DNA of 43,304 nucleotides. Source: Sphingomonas sp. IW22. GTDB taxonomy: Bacteria > Pseudomonadota > Alphaproteobacteria > Sphingomonadales > Sphingomonadaceae. Positions 14,150-22,670 of the stretch are shown here, one piece after another (the first letter of the stretch is position 1; the number at the start of each line of letters is the position of its first letter). The notes beneath the pieces are model-generated. The model did not search any database, was not told the DNA's origin, and was given only the letters and a program-made list of their open reading frames with translations. The stretch is from assembly GCF_041321155.1 (NCBI RefSeq), contig NZ_JBGGWB010000011.1:1-43304 (forward strand), written 5' to 3'. The position numbers were made by a program, and so were the translations under genes.

Positions 14150-14845
14150 ATGGCCGACAGTAAAGATCCCAGGCTTGATGACGAAACCCGTCTGCAAGAG
14201 TTCCGTCGCCTCGCCGCAGAAATCGCCGCCGATGCCCCCACGCTGGCCAGGATCGCGATCGAAGGCTTGATCCGCAACCACAACCCTCTGTTCAAGGGCA
14301 CCGCCGGGTCGGCGGGCCGGGCCGGCCGGCAATCGGGCAATGTGTCCGAACTGACTGCAATCGCCAAACTCAAGCCTGGCGGCGGCGACCGGCTGCGTCG
14401 CATCTTCAACCTGACCGGCGGCAATTTCGACGGCGCCCAGAAAGTTTCGACGCTGCATGACATGCGTTTCGTCCTGTTCGACGACGACACGCGCATCCTG
14501 TTCGCTACGGCGTACGACGGTGACTGGGATACCTATATCAACGACTTCGCGACCAAGATCCCTGACCTGATGGATCTCTTGTTCGCCAATGTCGAAGGGT
14601 GGCCGGGGATTGCCTCGCCTGACGTGAAGGATTTCATCGCCGATCACCAGATCGACGCGGCCGGTTGGTTCGTCGCCAACCCGCAGGTGACGGTTGTGGA
14701 CGTGCGGCGGCTGCAGCGGATGGAGACGGCGCTCGATGCCTTCCTCGATACAATGGCCGGCAACACCGCTGTGGACCCCGCGACACGGGACGCGCTGGCC
14801 CTGCTGTCCAGGCAGGTGTCGGTGCCGCACGGAGTGGATTACTGA
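14150..14845 (+). CDS. DyP-associated protein, likely dimeric alpha/beta-barrel fold
   Basis: A 231-residue protein of unknown activity. The block STLHDMRFVLFDDDTRILFA followed by TAYDGDWDTYINDF resembles the ferredoxin-like strand-helix units of DyP peroxidases and their relatives, but the heme-ligand motif is absent, so it may be a companion rather than an enzyme. It starts at 14150 with AGAAGGAG upstream and its stop overlaps the start of the DyP gene (TGATG), implying coupled synthesis. Genes like it accompany catalase-like and DyP genes elsewhere, as I recall the family; this needs a search. Confidence 0.6.
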   Translation: MADSKDPRLDDETRLQEFRRLAAEIAADAPTLARIAIEGLIRNHNPLFKGTAGSAGRAGRQSGNVSELTAIAKLKPGGGDRLRRIFNLTGGNFDGAQKVSTLHDMRFVLFDDDTRILFATAYDGDWDTYINDFATKIPDLMDLLFANVEGWPGIASPDVKDFIADHQIDAAGWFVANPQVTVVDVRRLQRMETALDAFLDTMAGNTAVDPATRDALALLSRQVSVPHGVDY

Positions 14846-16218
14846 TGGGTATCCTCCAGCACCTCAAGGACCGCTTCCGCCCTGACCGCGTGACGCTGCA
14901 GCTGGACGACATTCAGGCGTTGATCCTGCGCGCGCGGCCTGAACCGTATGTCGGCATTCACGCAATGCTTCACGTCGACGACGCCGCGGGTGGCCGCGAT
15001 CTCCTGCGAAGGCTCGCGCCGCATATCCCTGCCGCAGCAGACTGGACCGAAGAGCTGACGGCATGGACCGGCGTGGCGATCAGTCACGCGGGTCTGAAGG
15101 CGCTTGGGGTGCCGGAAGGCTCGCTCGCCAGCTTTCCTCTGTCGTTTCGTCAGGGAATGGCGGCGCGCGCCGAGCAGCTGCGTGACGCGGGAGAGAATGC
15201 TCCCGAGCAATGGGAGGAGGCGTATCGCGACAATCGCTGCCACATCGCGCTCACCATCTTCGCTTCGGATCAGGCCCGGCTTGACGAAGCCACCGACCGG
15301 GCAATGTCCGAATATCATGCATCGAGCGGCGTGACGCTGATCGGAACACATCGTTTCGGAGCCGATGCGGATGCCAAGAACCCGTTCGGCTTTCGTGACT
15401 CGGTGTCGCAGCCGACCGTCGCGGGTGCCGGGGTCGATCCACAGCCGGGGCAGGAGCGCGCGATCGCGCCGGGCGAGTTCATCCTGGGCGAGGACAGCGA
15501 AACGGGAGCGCCGCTGGAGATACCGCAGCCTGACGCGCTGGGGCGGAACGGTTCCTATGTCGTGCTGCGCAAGTATGACAGTCGACCGGGCGCATTCAAC
15601 GATTTCGTGCGCGGCCAGGCAAACGATGAGGCGGCGCAGGAGCTGCTGGCCGCCAAGATGTTCGGCCGCTGGCGATCGGGGGCACCGCTGATCCTGTCGC
15701 CGACCCGCGACGACGAAGAGCTGGGCGCCGATCCGGCCCGGCGCAACGACTTTGATTTCTCGGGCGACAAGGCGGGAATTGTCTGTCCGCATGGCGCGCA
15801 CATGCGCCGCCTCAATCCGCGCGGTGAGCGACTGACGATCCTGACCGACGAAAACATCCACCGGATCATCCGCCGCTCTTCCACCTTCGGTCCGAAATGG
15901 TCGGCCGACCTGACTGCTGCCGACGATGGCGAGGACGATCGCGGCATCTTCTTCATCTTCATCTCGGCACGTGCGTTCGACACGATCGAGTTTCTGCAGC
16001 AGGAATGGATCAATCGCGGTAATTTCATCGACCTGGGGAAGGAGCGTGATCCTGTGGTCGGCCTGCATGAGGAACCCGGACGCTTCACCGTGCCTGCCGA
16101 GCCGGTTCGTCGCCGTATAGACGGTGTCACCACGTACAACCGGCTGCGTGGCGGCGAATATATGTTCATGCCTTCGCTCACCGCTTTGCGATGGATCGCG
16201 GCAGGATCGTGGAACTGA
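14845..16218 (+). CDS. DyP-type peroxidase
   Basis: A 457-residue dye-decolourising-type heme peroxidase. The distal motif appears as NPFGFRDSVSQPTVAG, with the catalytic Asp but Ser replacing the usual Gly after it, and the proximal heme-binding part is CPHGAHMRRLNPRGERL with the His ligand. The C-terminal part has FIFISARAFDTIEFLQQEW. No signal peptide is seen, so it is cytoplasmic unless delivered otherwise. The ATG at 14845 overlaps the stop of the preceding gene. Size fits the larger class (C/D) DyPs. Substrate unknown. Confidence 0.92.
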   Translation: MGILQHLKDRFRPDRVTLQLDDIQALILRARPEPYVGIHAMLHVDDAAGGRDLLRRLAPHIPAAADWTEELTAWTGVAISHAGLKALGVPEGSLASFPLSFRQGMAARAEQLRDAGENAPEQWEEAYRDNRCHIALTIFASDQARLDEATDRAMSEYHASSGVTLIGTHRFGADADAKNPFGFRDSVSQPTVAGAGVDPQPGQERAIAPGEFILGEDSETGAPLEIPQPDALGRNGSYVVLRKYDSRPGAFNDFVRGQANDEAAQELLAAKMFGRWRSGAPLILSPTRDDEELGADPARRNDFDFSGDKAGIVCPHGAHMRRLNPRGERLTILTDENIHRIIRRSSTFGPKWSADLTAADDGEDDRGIFFIFISARAFDTIEFLQQEWINRGNFIDLGKERDPVVGLHEEPGRFTVPAEPVRRRIDGVTTYNRLRGGEYMFMPSLTALRWIAAGSWN

Positions 16219-16219
16219 G

Positions 16220-16669
16220 ATGCCTGACCATGGTCCGGGCCGCTACGTTGAATATCGGCATCCGATCAGGGTCGGTCCGGGAGCGATCGACGATCTCGAT
16301 CATGTGAACAACGCCATCTATCTCATGTGGATGCAAGAAGCGGTCAACGCCTATTGGCGCAAGACCGCGCCGCCAGAACAGGTAGAGACGCTCGCCTGGA
16401 TCGCGCACCGTCATGACGTGGTCTATCACAGGCCCGCCGTGCTGCACGATCTGATCGTCGCCGTAGTGCGCGTCATTGGTCATCAAGGATGTCGTGCCCA
16501 CTTTGAAACTCGCTTCGAGCGAAACGGCGAAGACGTTGCCATAGTTGAGTCTACGCTGGTGTGCATCGATCGCGGGTCCAGGCAACTTGTGCGTATTCGT
16601 CCCGATCTTGCTCAGCATTTCTATCTTCGTGACACTGAAGCAACTACGGCTAGTGGAGCCATGCGATGA
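16220..16669 (+). CDS. Acyl-CoA thioesterase, hotdog (4HBT) fold
   Basis: A 149-residue thioesterase of the 4-hydroxybenzoyl-CoA thioesterase/YbgC type. The signature DLDHVNNAIYLMWMQEAVNA includes the catalytic acidic residue and the HVNN motif at the start of the long hotdog helix; later strands (HRHDVVYHRPAVLHDLIVAV) are typical. It would hydrolyse an acyl-CoA. It starts one base after the DyP stop and ends in an ATGA overlap with the patatin gene, so it belongs to the same coupled operon, pointing to acyl-chain chemistry. Confidence 0.88.
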   Translation: MPDHGPGRYVEYRHPIRVGPGAIDDLDHVNNAIYLMWMQEAVNAYWRKTAPPEQVETLAWIAHRHDVVYHRPAVLHDLIVAVVRVIGHQGCRAHFETRFERNGEDVAIVESTLVCIDRGSRQLVRIRPDLAQHFYLRDTEATTASGAMR

Positions 16670-17829
16670 CCAGACAGATCCTCCGCGCCGTTACGATAGC
16701 CGCAATGGCGTTTGTCAGTGGATGTACCACGGTGGAGCGCGTGCCGTTCACCGGGGCGCAAAGTGCCGCGGCCGCTATTGCCGGTGCGCCGGAGGTCCGT
16801 TTCTGGGCGGATCTGCCGGATGCCGCGCAGCGGATGCGACCCGATGTGCCGGCCGGGCAGCCGGTAACGATGCTGGCCCTTTCGGGTGGTGCTGACGAGG
16901 GTGCCTATGGCGCCGGTGTGCTCAACGGCTGGACGCAGAGCGGCACGCGTCCGGAGTTCAGCGTTGTCACCGGGGTCAGCACCGGGGCATTGATCGCTCC
17001 CTTTGCCTTTCTGGGCAAGGAAGGCGATGCATCGATCGCCCGGTTTTACACCAGCGTATCCGCAAGGGACATCTTCCATCCCCGCTTCCCACTTGCGATA
17101 CCGGGATCGACCAGTGTCGCCTCCACCGCACCGCTTGCGAAACTGATCGCACGTGAGGTGACACCGGAACTTGTAGCGCGGATCGCGGAGGAGCAGGCCA
17201 AGGGGCGCCGCCTGTTCGTCGCCACCGCCAATCTCGACGCGCAACGCAGCGTGATCTGGGATATGGGGGCAATCGCCGCCAGCATGTTGCCGGACAAGGT
17301 CGAGCTGTTCCGGCGGGTATTGCTGGCATCGTCGTCCATTCCTGTGGTGTTTCCCCCGGTGGTGATCGACGCGTCCAGCAACGGGGCGCCCGTACGCGAG
17401 CTTCATGCCGATGGCGGGACGACCGCTGGCATCCTCGCAATCCCGCCGCAGCTCGCGGTCAGCGACGCGCCGATCGGGGACGCCGCCCGGCTGCACGTCT
17501 ACCTGTTGATGAACAGCAGGCTTGGCGGCGATTTTCAGATGGTGACGCCGCGGCTCGTCCCGATCCTGAAGCGCGCCTTCGCGCTCAACCAGCAGGCAGC
17601 GCTGCTGACACTGGCGGAAACCAGCTACGTCTACGCGCATCGCCACGGCATCGACTGGAACTTGACGTTCATCGGGAACGACGTCGCACCCAGCGACCGC
17701 CTGTTCGAGAAGACCTACATGCGACGCCTGTACGCCTATGGCGTCGAGCGGGGACGCACTGGTTCGTGGCGCAAGACGCCGCCCACCCCGGCCGATCTTG
17801 CCGTCGCGGATCGTCTCGATCATCAATAG
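16666..17829 (+). CDS. Patatin-like phospholipase, lipoprotein
   Basis: A 387-residue patatin-domain hydrolase. A lipoprotein signal (AVTIAAMAFVSGC) predicts a membrane-anchored periplasmic or outer-membrane enzyme. The catalytic dyad is visible: the nucleophile elbow GVSTG near residue 105, preceded by the oxyanion loop SGGADEGAYGAGVL, and the Asp in HADGGTTAG near residue 250. Patatins release fatty acids from lipids. The start overlaps the thioesterase stop (ATGA). The gap to the next gene is the largest in this operon but still short. Confidence 0.9.
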   Translation: MTRQILRAVTIAAMAFVSGCTTVERVPFTGAQSAAAAIAGAPEVRFWADLPDAAQRMRPDVPAGQPVTMLALSGGADEGAYGAGVLNGWTQSGTRPEFSVVTGVSTGALIAPFAFLGKEGDASIARFYTSVSARDIFHPRFPLAIPGSTSVASTAPLAKLIAREVTPELVARIAEEQAKGRRLFVATANLDAQRSVIWDMGAIAASMLPDKVELFRRVLLASSSIPVVFPPVVIDASSNGAPVRELHADGGTTAGILAIPPQLAVSDAPIGDAARLHVYLLMNSRLGGDFQMVTPRLVPILKRAFALNQQAALLTLAETSYVYAHRHGIDWNLTFIGNDVAPSDRLFEKTYMRRLYAYGVERGRTGSWRKTPPTPADLAVADRLDHQ

Positions 17830-17919
17830 AACAGGATCATCGCGGTCGTGGTTCGTCGATTGCCGCGTATGGCCGGGATGACAGAATTGACGATGATCGG
17901 GGGCTGGGCAGGGTTCGGG

Positions 17920-19392
17920 ATGGCACGCGCGACAATAATCGCGGCATCGCTGATGCCAATCGCTGCCGGCGCGGCAGCACAGGACGTCGCCATGACGTTC
18001 GATGCGGCAAGCCGACGCCTGGAGACGACCTCGCCAGCGCTGGCGGCCGCCGACCACGCAGAAGATGCGGCGCGCGAAACGGCAGCCGCGGTAGCGACGC
18101 TCAGGCGTCCGGTCGTTACCGCGTCGGCGCAGTACATTGCATATCAGAAGACGCTGGCGGTCGATCTGACCGGACAGAAAGAGGATGCGCGCGATGCGAC
18201 GCAGGATTTCCTGTCCGGCATCCCGATGACCGTCCCGCCTGCGTTTCAGCAGATTGCATCCGACATCGTGGGCAGGATCGGGCAGGCTTTGCCCGGCCTG
18301 TTTACCGCGATCCCCGACCAGCTGAGCTATCGCTACCGTGACGATGTGTTTCGTCCAACGGTGCAGGGGGTACTGCCGCTCTATTCCGGCGGAGCGATAC
18401 CTGCGATCCAGCGCGGCACCCGCGCAGCCGCTGAGATCGCCGCGGCGCGCGCGGCGCAAGGGCGCGACCTCGCGCAGCTCAACCTCATCCGCGTCTATTT
18501 CGGCGAACAGGCCGCTGCGGCGCTCGCCGCGTCGGCGCGGGAAAGCCGCGACGCACTCGACCGGCTGCTGTCGGACGTTCGCAAAATGGAGGCCGCGGGG
18601 GTCGTTGCTCACGCGCGCACGCTCGAGGCGCAGGTTGCGCGCGACAGCGCCGAGCGAACCTGGCAGCGCGCCGCGATCGCCCACGATGGCGCCCGGGACG
18701 ACCTTGCCCGCCTGCTTGAGGTGGACCGGGTACGCCCCACCACCGGTCTCTTTGTCGTCAGTCATCCGCTTGCGCCCGCGGGCAGCTTCACCGGCGGCGA
18801 GGCAAGATTACCACAGACGCGGCAGGCCGACGCGGCAGGTGCGGTCGCCCGCGCCGGCGTGGATCTTGCGAGATCGCGCTACCGCCCGCAGGCGTTCGCG
18901 TTCGGCGAATACAATCTCAACCGATCGAATGCATTGCCGACCGAGCCTGACTGGGTGGCCGGAGTCGGCGTGCGCTACACATTGCTGTCCAACGTCGATC
19001 GTCGCCATGCCCTGAACGCAGCAAAGGCAAACGCCGCGGCCGCCGACGATGCCGCGCGTGAAGCGCGCAAGAGCGCGATTACCGCGACGTTGCGCGCGTG
19101 GGATCTGGTCGAATCGGCACGGCGCGCCTTTCTGCTGACCGACGGTTCGCTCGCGGCTGCACAGGAGAATTTGCGAGTGCAGGAGATTGCGTTCCGCGAG
19201 GGAGAAGCAACGATGACCGCGGTGCTGGCCGCGGAAGCCGCCCTTGCCACGGCCCGCACGCAGCGGGCGGCGATCGCCTATGAATATGACCTCGCGCTGG
19301 CGGCGCTCCTGTCGGCATCGGGCCAACTCGATACGTTCGCGGATCATATCGCCGGCGCCGACATCAATCTGGCCACGGATGCCCGCCCATGA
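17920..19392 (+). CDS. TolC-family outer-membrane efflux protein
   Basis: A 490-residue outer-membrane channel of the TolC type. A signal peptide (MARATIIAASLMPIAAGAAAQ) is followed by two long heptad-rich coiled-coil regions, with the paired family stretches LRRPVVTASAQYIAY and SRYRPQAFAFGEYNL starting each half, and a C-terminal RVQEIAFREGEATMTAVLAA. The frame is open to GTG 17848 and ATG 17878; 17920 was chosen because it gives a standard signal peptide. It ends with an ATGA overlap on the adaptor gene. It would form the outer exit of the tripartite exporter encoded with it. Confidence 0.88.
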   Translation: MARATIIAASLMPIAAGAAAQDVAMTFDAASRRLETTSPALAAADHAEDAARETAAAVATLRRPVVTASAQYIAYQKTLAVDLTGQKEDARDATQDFLSGIPMTVPPAFQQIASDIVGRIGQALPGLFTAIPDQLSYRYRDDVFRPTVQGVLPLYSGGAIPAIQRGTRAAAEIAAARAAQGRDLAQLNLIRVYFGEQAAAALAASARESRDALDRLLSDVRKMEAAGVVAHARTLEAQVARDSAERTWQRAAIAHDGARDDLARLLEVDRVRPTTGLFVVSHPLAPAGSFTGGEARLPQTRQADAAGAVARAGVDLARSRYRPQAFAFGEYNLNRSNALPTEPDWVAGVGVRYTLLSNVDRRHALNAAKANAAAADDAAREARKSAITATLRAWDLVESARRAFLLTDGSLAAAQENLRVQEIAFREGEATMTAVLAAEAALATARTQRAAIAYEYDLALAALLSASGQLDTFADHIAGADINLATDARP

Positions 19393-20405
19393 CCGATCCG
19401 GCAGTCGACGTCGATCCTGCCGCCCCCTCGCGCCGCGCGCGCTGGTTGCTGTGGATCGGCATCGCCGTCGTCGTCGTAATCGTTGGCCTCGGGCTGTGGC
19501 TGGCGAGCCGTCCCGCGCCCGAACAATGGCAAGGCGAGGTGGAGGCAGATGAGATCAATGTTGCCACCAAGGCGCTGGCTCGTGTGGAGACGCTGGCGGT
19601 GGACGAGGGCGACCGGGTCCGCCGCGGGCAGGTGATGGCGATCCTGTCGGCGCCGGAGATCGATGGTGGTCAGCAGCAGGCGCAGGCGGCGCTCGACAGC
19701 GCACGGGCGCTGCAATCTGTGGCCATCGAGGGGGCCAGGGCGGAAGACCTGACCTCATTGCGTTCCACCTGGCTGGCGGCACAGGCGACGGCCGACCTGG
19801 CCGCGGTGTCGAGCCGCCGTGCCGACACGCTTTATGCGCAAGGCGTTATCGCCGCGCAGCGCCGCGACGAGGCTCATGCCGCGCGCGACAGCACCGGCCG
19901 TGCGGCGGAGGCGACAAAGGCCCAGTACGACAAGGCACGCGCCGGCATCAGGCCGCAAAATCGCACGATCGCCGACGCGCAGGTCCGCGCCGCCGGAGCC
20001 GCGACCGCGACCGCTGCCGCACTGGAGCGCGAGAAGCGGCTCGTGTCTCCGATCGACGGCGAGGTGTCACGCCGGTTGCTGCGCCCCGGCGAGATCGTGA
20101 GCCCGATCCTGCCGGCGTTTCAGGTGATCGACGTCGATCACCCGCACGTTGCGTTGACCGTGCGCGAAGATGCCTATCACGGACTGACGCCCGGTCGCCT
20201 TCTCGTCGGCCACGTCCCGGCGCTCGGCCGCGACCTACGGTTCCGGATCAGCCACATTGCGCCGCAAGGCAGTTTCGCGACATGGCGCGCCACGCGCCAG
20301 TCGCGCGGCTATGACGTCCGCGCGTTCGAGGTCACGCTGAAACCCGAAGGCGGGGCGCAAGGGTTGCGGCCGGGCATGAGCGTCCTGTTCGAACCGCCGG
20401 CGTGA
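19389..20405 (+). CDS. HlyD-family periplasmic adaptor (membrane fusion protein)
   Basis: A 338-residue membrane fusion protein. One N-terminal transmembrane helix (WLLWIGIAVVVVIVGLGLWL) anchors it in the inner membrane. It is followed by the barrel-sandwich/lipoyl half VATKALARVETLAVDEGDRV, a coiled-coil hairpin, and the second half-motif RLVSPIDGEVSRRLLRPGEI. It would link the inner-membrane permeases to TolC. The architecture is that of YhiI/YbhG-type adaptors of ABC-2 exporters. Its stop overlaps the first permease start as GTGA. Confidence 0.9.
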   Translation: MTDPAVDVDPAAPSRRARWLLWIGIAVVVVIVGLGLWLASRPAPEQWQGEVEADEINVATKALARVETLAVDEGDRVRRGQVMAILSAPEIDGGQQQAQAALDSARALQSVAIEGARAEDLTSLRSTWLAAQATADLAAVSSRRADTLYAQGVIAAQRRDEAHAARDSTGRAAEATKAQYDKARAGIRPQNRTIADAQVRAAGAATATAAALEREKRLVSPIDGEVSRRLLRPGEIVSPILPAFQVIDVDHPHVALTVREDAYHGLTPGRLLVGHVPALGRDLRFRISHIAPQGSFATWRATRQSRGYDVRAFEVTLKPEGGAQGLRPGMSVLFEPPA

Positions 20406-21541
20406 CGCCCGCGATGGTCACCCTGTTTAATGCGTGCCGGGCCGAATGGGGCCGCATCATTTCGACGCCCGTCGATCTGGCGTTGCTGACTGTCATGCCG
20501 CTAATCTTGCTGGGCGCGATGGCAGCGATGCTATCTGCAGGATCGCCGCACCATTTGCCCACCGTCATTGTAGATCGTGACGGCGGCGTGCTGGCCCGGC
20601 GCATCGTGCGCGCCATCGACGCCTCCCCAGGCCTGCGGATTGTCGGCCGGGTGCCCGACGTTGCTGCCGCGGTGACGATGATGCGGCGCGAACAGGCGGT
20701 CGCCGCCGTGGTGATCCCCCGGGGCGTCGGGACCCGTAATGCCGGTCGCGCCCCGGTCGAGATATTCCATCAGGCGGCGTTCCTGTCGACGGGGGCACTC
20801 GCGGCGACGAACCTGCGCGTTGCAGTCGCCGCCACGCTGGCGCAGTACGGGGCGTCCACCCACGGCTTGGCGGGACTGGCCGCGGTCGATCCGGCGTTGC
20901 TGCCCGGCGTGCAGGTGACGGTGCTCGGCAATCCATCGCTCAGCCTGGAATGGTATCTAGGACTGCTGCTGGGCCCAGGGGTGTTGCACCTGTTGATCGC
21001 GGTTGCCTGCGTGGGAAGCATCGGGGTGCTGATGAACGATGGCTCGTTCGCCGCGTTCGCCGTACGGGGTGGCGTTGCGGCAACGCTGGCCGGGCGGCTT
21101 TCTCCTCATGTGATTGCGGGAACGTTCTGGGGTGTTGCGTGGCTGCTGTGGCTCACGCTCGCACAAGGCTATCGCGCAGACGGATCGCTGCTGCTGATCG
21201 TGGCGGGGCAAGCATTGCTGTTCGTCGCCACCGCGGCGGTCGCGCTATTGCTCGTCGCTGCAACGCGCAGCATTGCCACCGCCTTGTCGGGCGCTGTCAT
21301 CGTTGCGGGATCGGCGCTCGCCTATTCGGGCGCTTCGCTGCCGATCGATGGCGCGGGCCTGTTCGCGCGGGTCTGGCACCAGGTGTTGCCGCTGACCCAC
21401 TACATGACGCTGCAGATGGATCAGGTGCTTGGTGCCTCCGCCGGGCCGTTCCTGAAGGCAGCGGGAACGCTGCTGGTGTATCCGCTGGTCGCAGGCGGTC
21501 TGGGCATAATCCTTATCCGCCGTGACCGGGAAGGCCGATGA
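20402..21541 (+). CDS. ABC-2-type exporter permease, first
   Basis: A 379-residue permease of the YhhJ/YbhS type. It has one N-terminal membrane helix (VDLALLTVMPLILLGAMAAM), a large periplasmic domain beginning LPTVIVDRDGGVLARRIVRA, then about five C-terminal helices including the family segment LPLTHYMTLQMDQVLGA. It starts with a GTG that overlaps the adaptor stop and ends in an ATGA overlap with a second, related permease. No ATP-binding subunit gene accompanies it in this window. Confidence 0.88.
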   Translation: MTPAMVTLFNACRAEWGRIISTPVDLALLTVMPLILLGAMAAMLSAGSPHHLPTVIVDRDGGVLARRIVRAIDASPGLRIVGRVPDVAAAVTMMRREQAVAAVVIPRGVGTRNAGRAPVEIFHQAAFLSTGALAATNLRVAVAATLAQYGASTHGLAGLAAVDPALLPGVQVTVLGNPSLSLEWYLGLLLGPGVLHLLIAVACVGSIGVLMNDGSFAAFAVRGGVAATLAGRLSPHVIAGTFWGVAWLLWLTLAQGYRADGSLLLIVAGQALLFVATAAVALLLVAATRSIATALSGAVIVAGSALAYSGASLPIDGAGLFARVWHQVLPLTHYMTLQMDQVLGASAGPFLKAAGTLLVYPLVAGGLGIILIRRDREGR

Positions 21542-22632
21542 CGTTTCGCGCGGCTCTCGAACACACGCTATTGACGATCGTCACCACGCGCGATCTCCTG
21601 TCGCTCGCGATATTGTCGGTGCTGCTCTATGCCTTCTACTATCCAGCGCCCTATGCGCACCAGTCCGCCCGCGCGCTACCCGTGGTGGTTGTGAACGACG
21701 ACGGCGGGACCGCCGCGCGCCGCCTGCTCGACGATCTTGGCGAAACGCGCAGCGTCCGCGTCGTCGGCGAGGTTCCCGACATGGTCGCCGCGCGCGGTGC
21801 CGTGCGTGACCGGAAGGCGGACGGCATCCTGCTGATCTCGCGCGATTTTACCGGCGGCGCGCTGACGGGTAGAGGTACGGCGGGCATCGCATTGTGGCTG
21901 AACGGGACGTATCTGCTGCGTGCGCAGAGCATCGGCACCGGCGTCGCGGCGACGCTGGCCGGCGCGATCGACCGCTGGCGCGCGGCGCAAGGCGGTGCCC
22001 GGCTTGCGGCGATGCCGACGATCCTTGTCCACCCGTTGTTCAACACCACGCTCGGCTACCGCGACTACATTTTCCCGGCGGTTGCCAACATCATCCTGCA
22101 GCAGACGCTGTTGCTCGCCTGCGCCCGGCTGATGGCGGAACGCCAACGCCGCAGGGAACGGCGGATGTCCGTCGCAGCCGCGCTTGGCATGTGGGCGGCA
22201 TGCACCCTTGTCGGCGTGCTGTCCGCCTTGCTCTATTTCGGAATGATCTATTGGATCCAGGATATCCCGCACGCTGGGGCGCTGCCGGCGCTCCTCGTCG
22301 CAGTTCCTGTCTTTGCGGCAACCGTGGCGGCGCTCGGGCTGTTGCTGGGTAAGTTGTTCAACAGCGGCGACGATGCATTGAAGATCCTGTTGCCGACATC
22401 TGTGCCGCTCGTGTTTCTAGCGGGTTTTGCCTGGCCACTCCACGCAATGCCGGGCTGGCTTTCTGCGCTGGCCTGGTTTTCCCCCGCCACCTGCGCCATG
22501 CATATTTTCGTTCCTTTGAATCAGATGGGTGCAAGCTTGGAGGACGTATTTGGTCCACTGGCCAAGCTTATGGCACTCTTGGCGCTTTATGGAGGGCTTA
22601 ATATCTGGAGTAGCACCAACAGCGCGCGTTGA
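21538..22632 (+). CDS. ABC-2-type exporter permease, second
   Basis: A 364-residue permease homologous to the preceding one: an N-terminal helix (DLLSLAILSVLLYAFYYPAP), a periplasmic domain opening with ALPVVVVNDDGGTAARRLLD, and C-terminal helices with LHAMPGWLSALAWFSPATCA. The two would pair in the inner membrane. Its stop codon (22630-22632) directly abuts the inverted element end R at 22633, so the last residues (IWSSTNSAR) may have been altered by an insertion or deletion there. An ATPase gene might once have followed; none is present now. Confidence 0.85.
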   Translation: MTFRAALEHTLLTIVTTRDLLSLAILSVLLYAFYYPAPYAHQSARALPVVVVNDDGGTAARRLLDDLGETRSVRVVGEVPDMVAARGAVRDRKADGILLISRDFTGGALTGRGTAGIALWLNGTYLLRAQSIGTGVAATLAGAIDRWRAAQGGARLAAMPTILVHPLFNTTLGYRDYIFPAVANIILQQTLLLACARLMAERQRRRERRMSVAAALGMWAACTLVGVLSALLYFGMIYWIQDIPHAGALPALLVAVPVFAATVAALGLLLGKLFNSGDDALKILLPTSVPLVFLAGFAWPLHAMPGWLSALAWFSPATCAMHIFVPLNQMGASLEDVFGPLAKLMALLALYGGLNIWSSTNSAR

Positions 22633-22669
22633 ATTTTTCAACAGCCACGTCCGGTTATGACACCAGCAA
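22633..22669 (-). repeat. Element end R (37 bp), inverted partner of 8926-8962
   Basis: On the minus strand it reads TTGCTGGTGTCA, a diverged centre, then CTGTTGAAAAAT, matching end L at 31 of 37 positions. It lies between the permease stop (22632) and the antiporter stop (22671-22673), filling the whole gap. There is no transposase next to it. It is either the far end of a 13.7-kb unit or a solo end left by a lost related IS. Confidence 0.7.
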
Positions 22670-22670
22670 C

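Larger units (their letters stand above)
8926..22669. mobile_element. Candidate 13.7-kb mobile unit bounded by inverted 37-bp ends
   Basis: Ends L (8926-8962) and R (22633-22669) are inverted relative to each other, and everything between lies on their inner side: transposase, a serine recombinase, remnants, and the TetR-controlled operon. R begins next to the last permease stop codon and finishes one base before the stop codon of the antiporter outside. No target-site duplication was found at the outer edges, so movement as one unit is a hypothesis; two separate insertions followed by deletion would look the same. Confidence 0.4.

Noticed and set aside
16621..18765. Leftward frame of 714 codons opposite patatin and tolC
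   Set aside because: The opposite strand has two well-recognised proteins in a coupled operon; this frame is Arg/Gly/His-rich and matches nothing.
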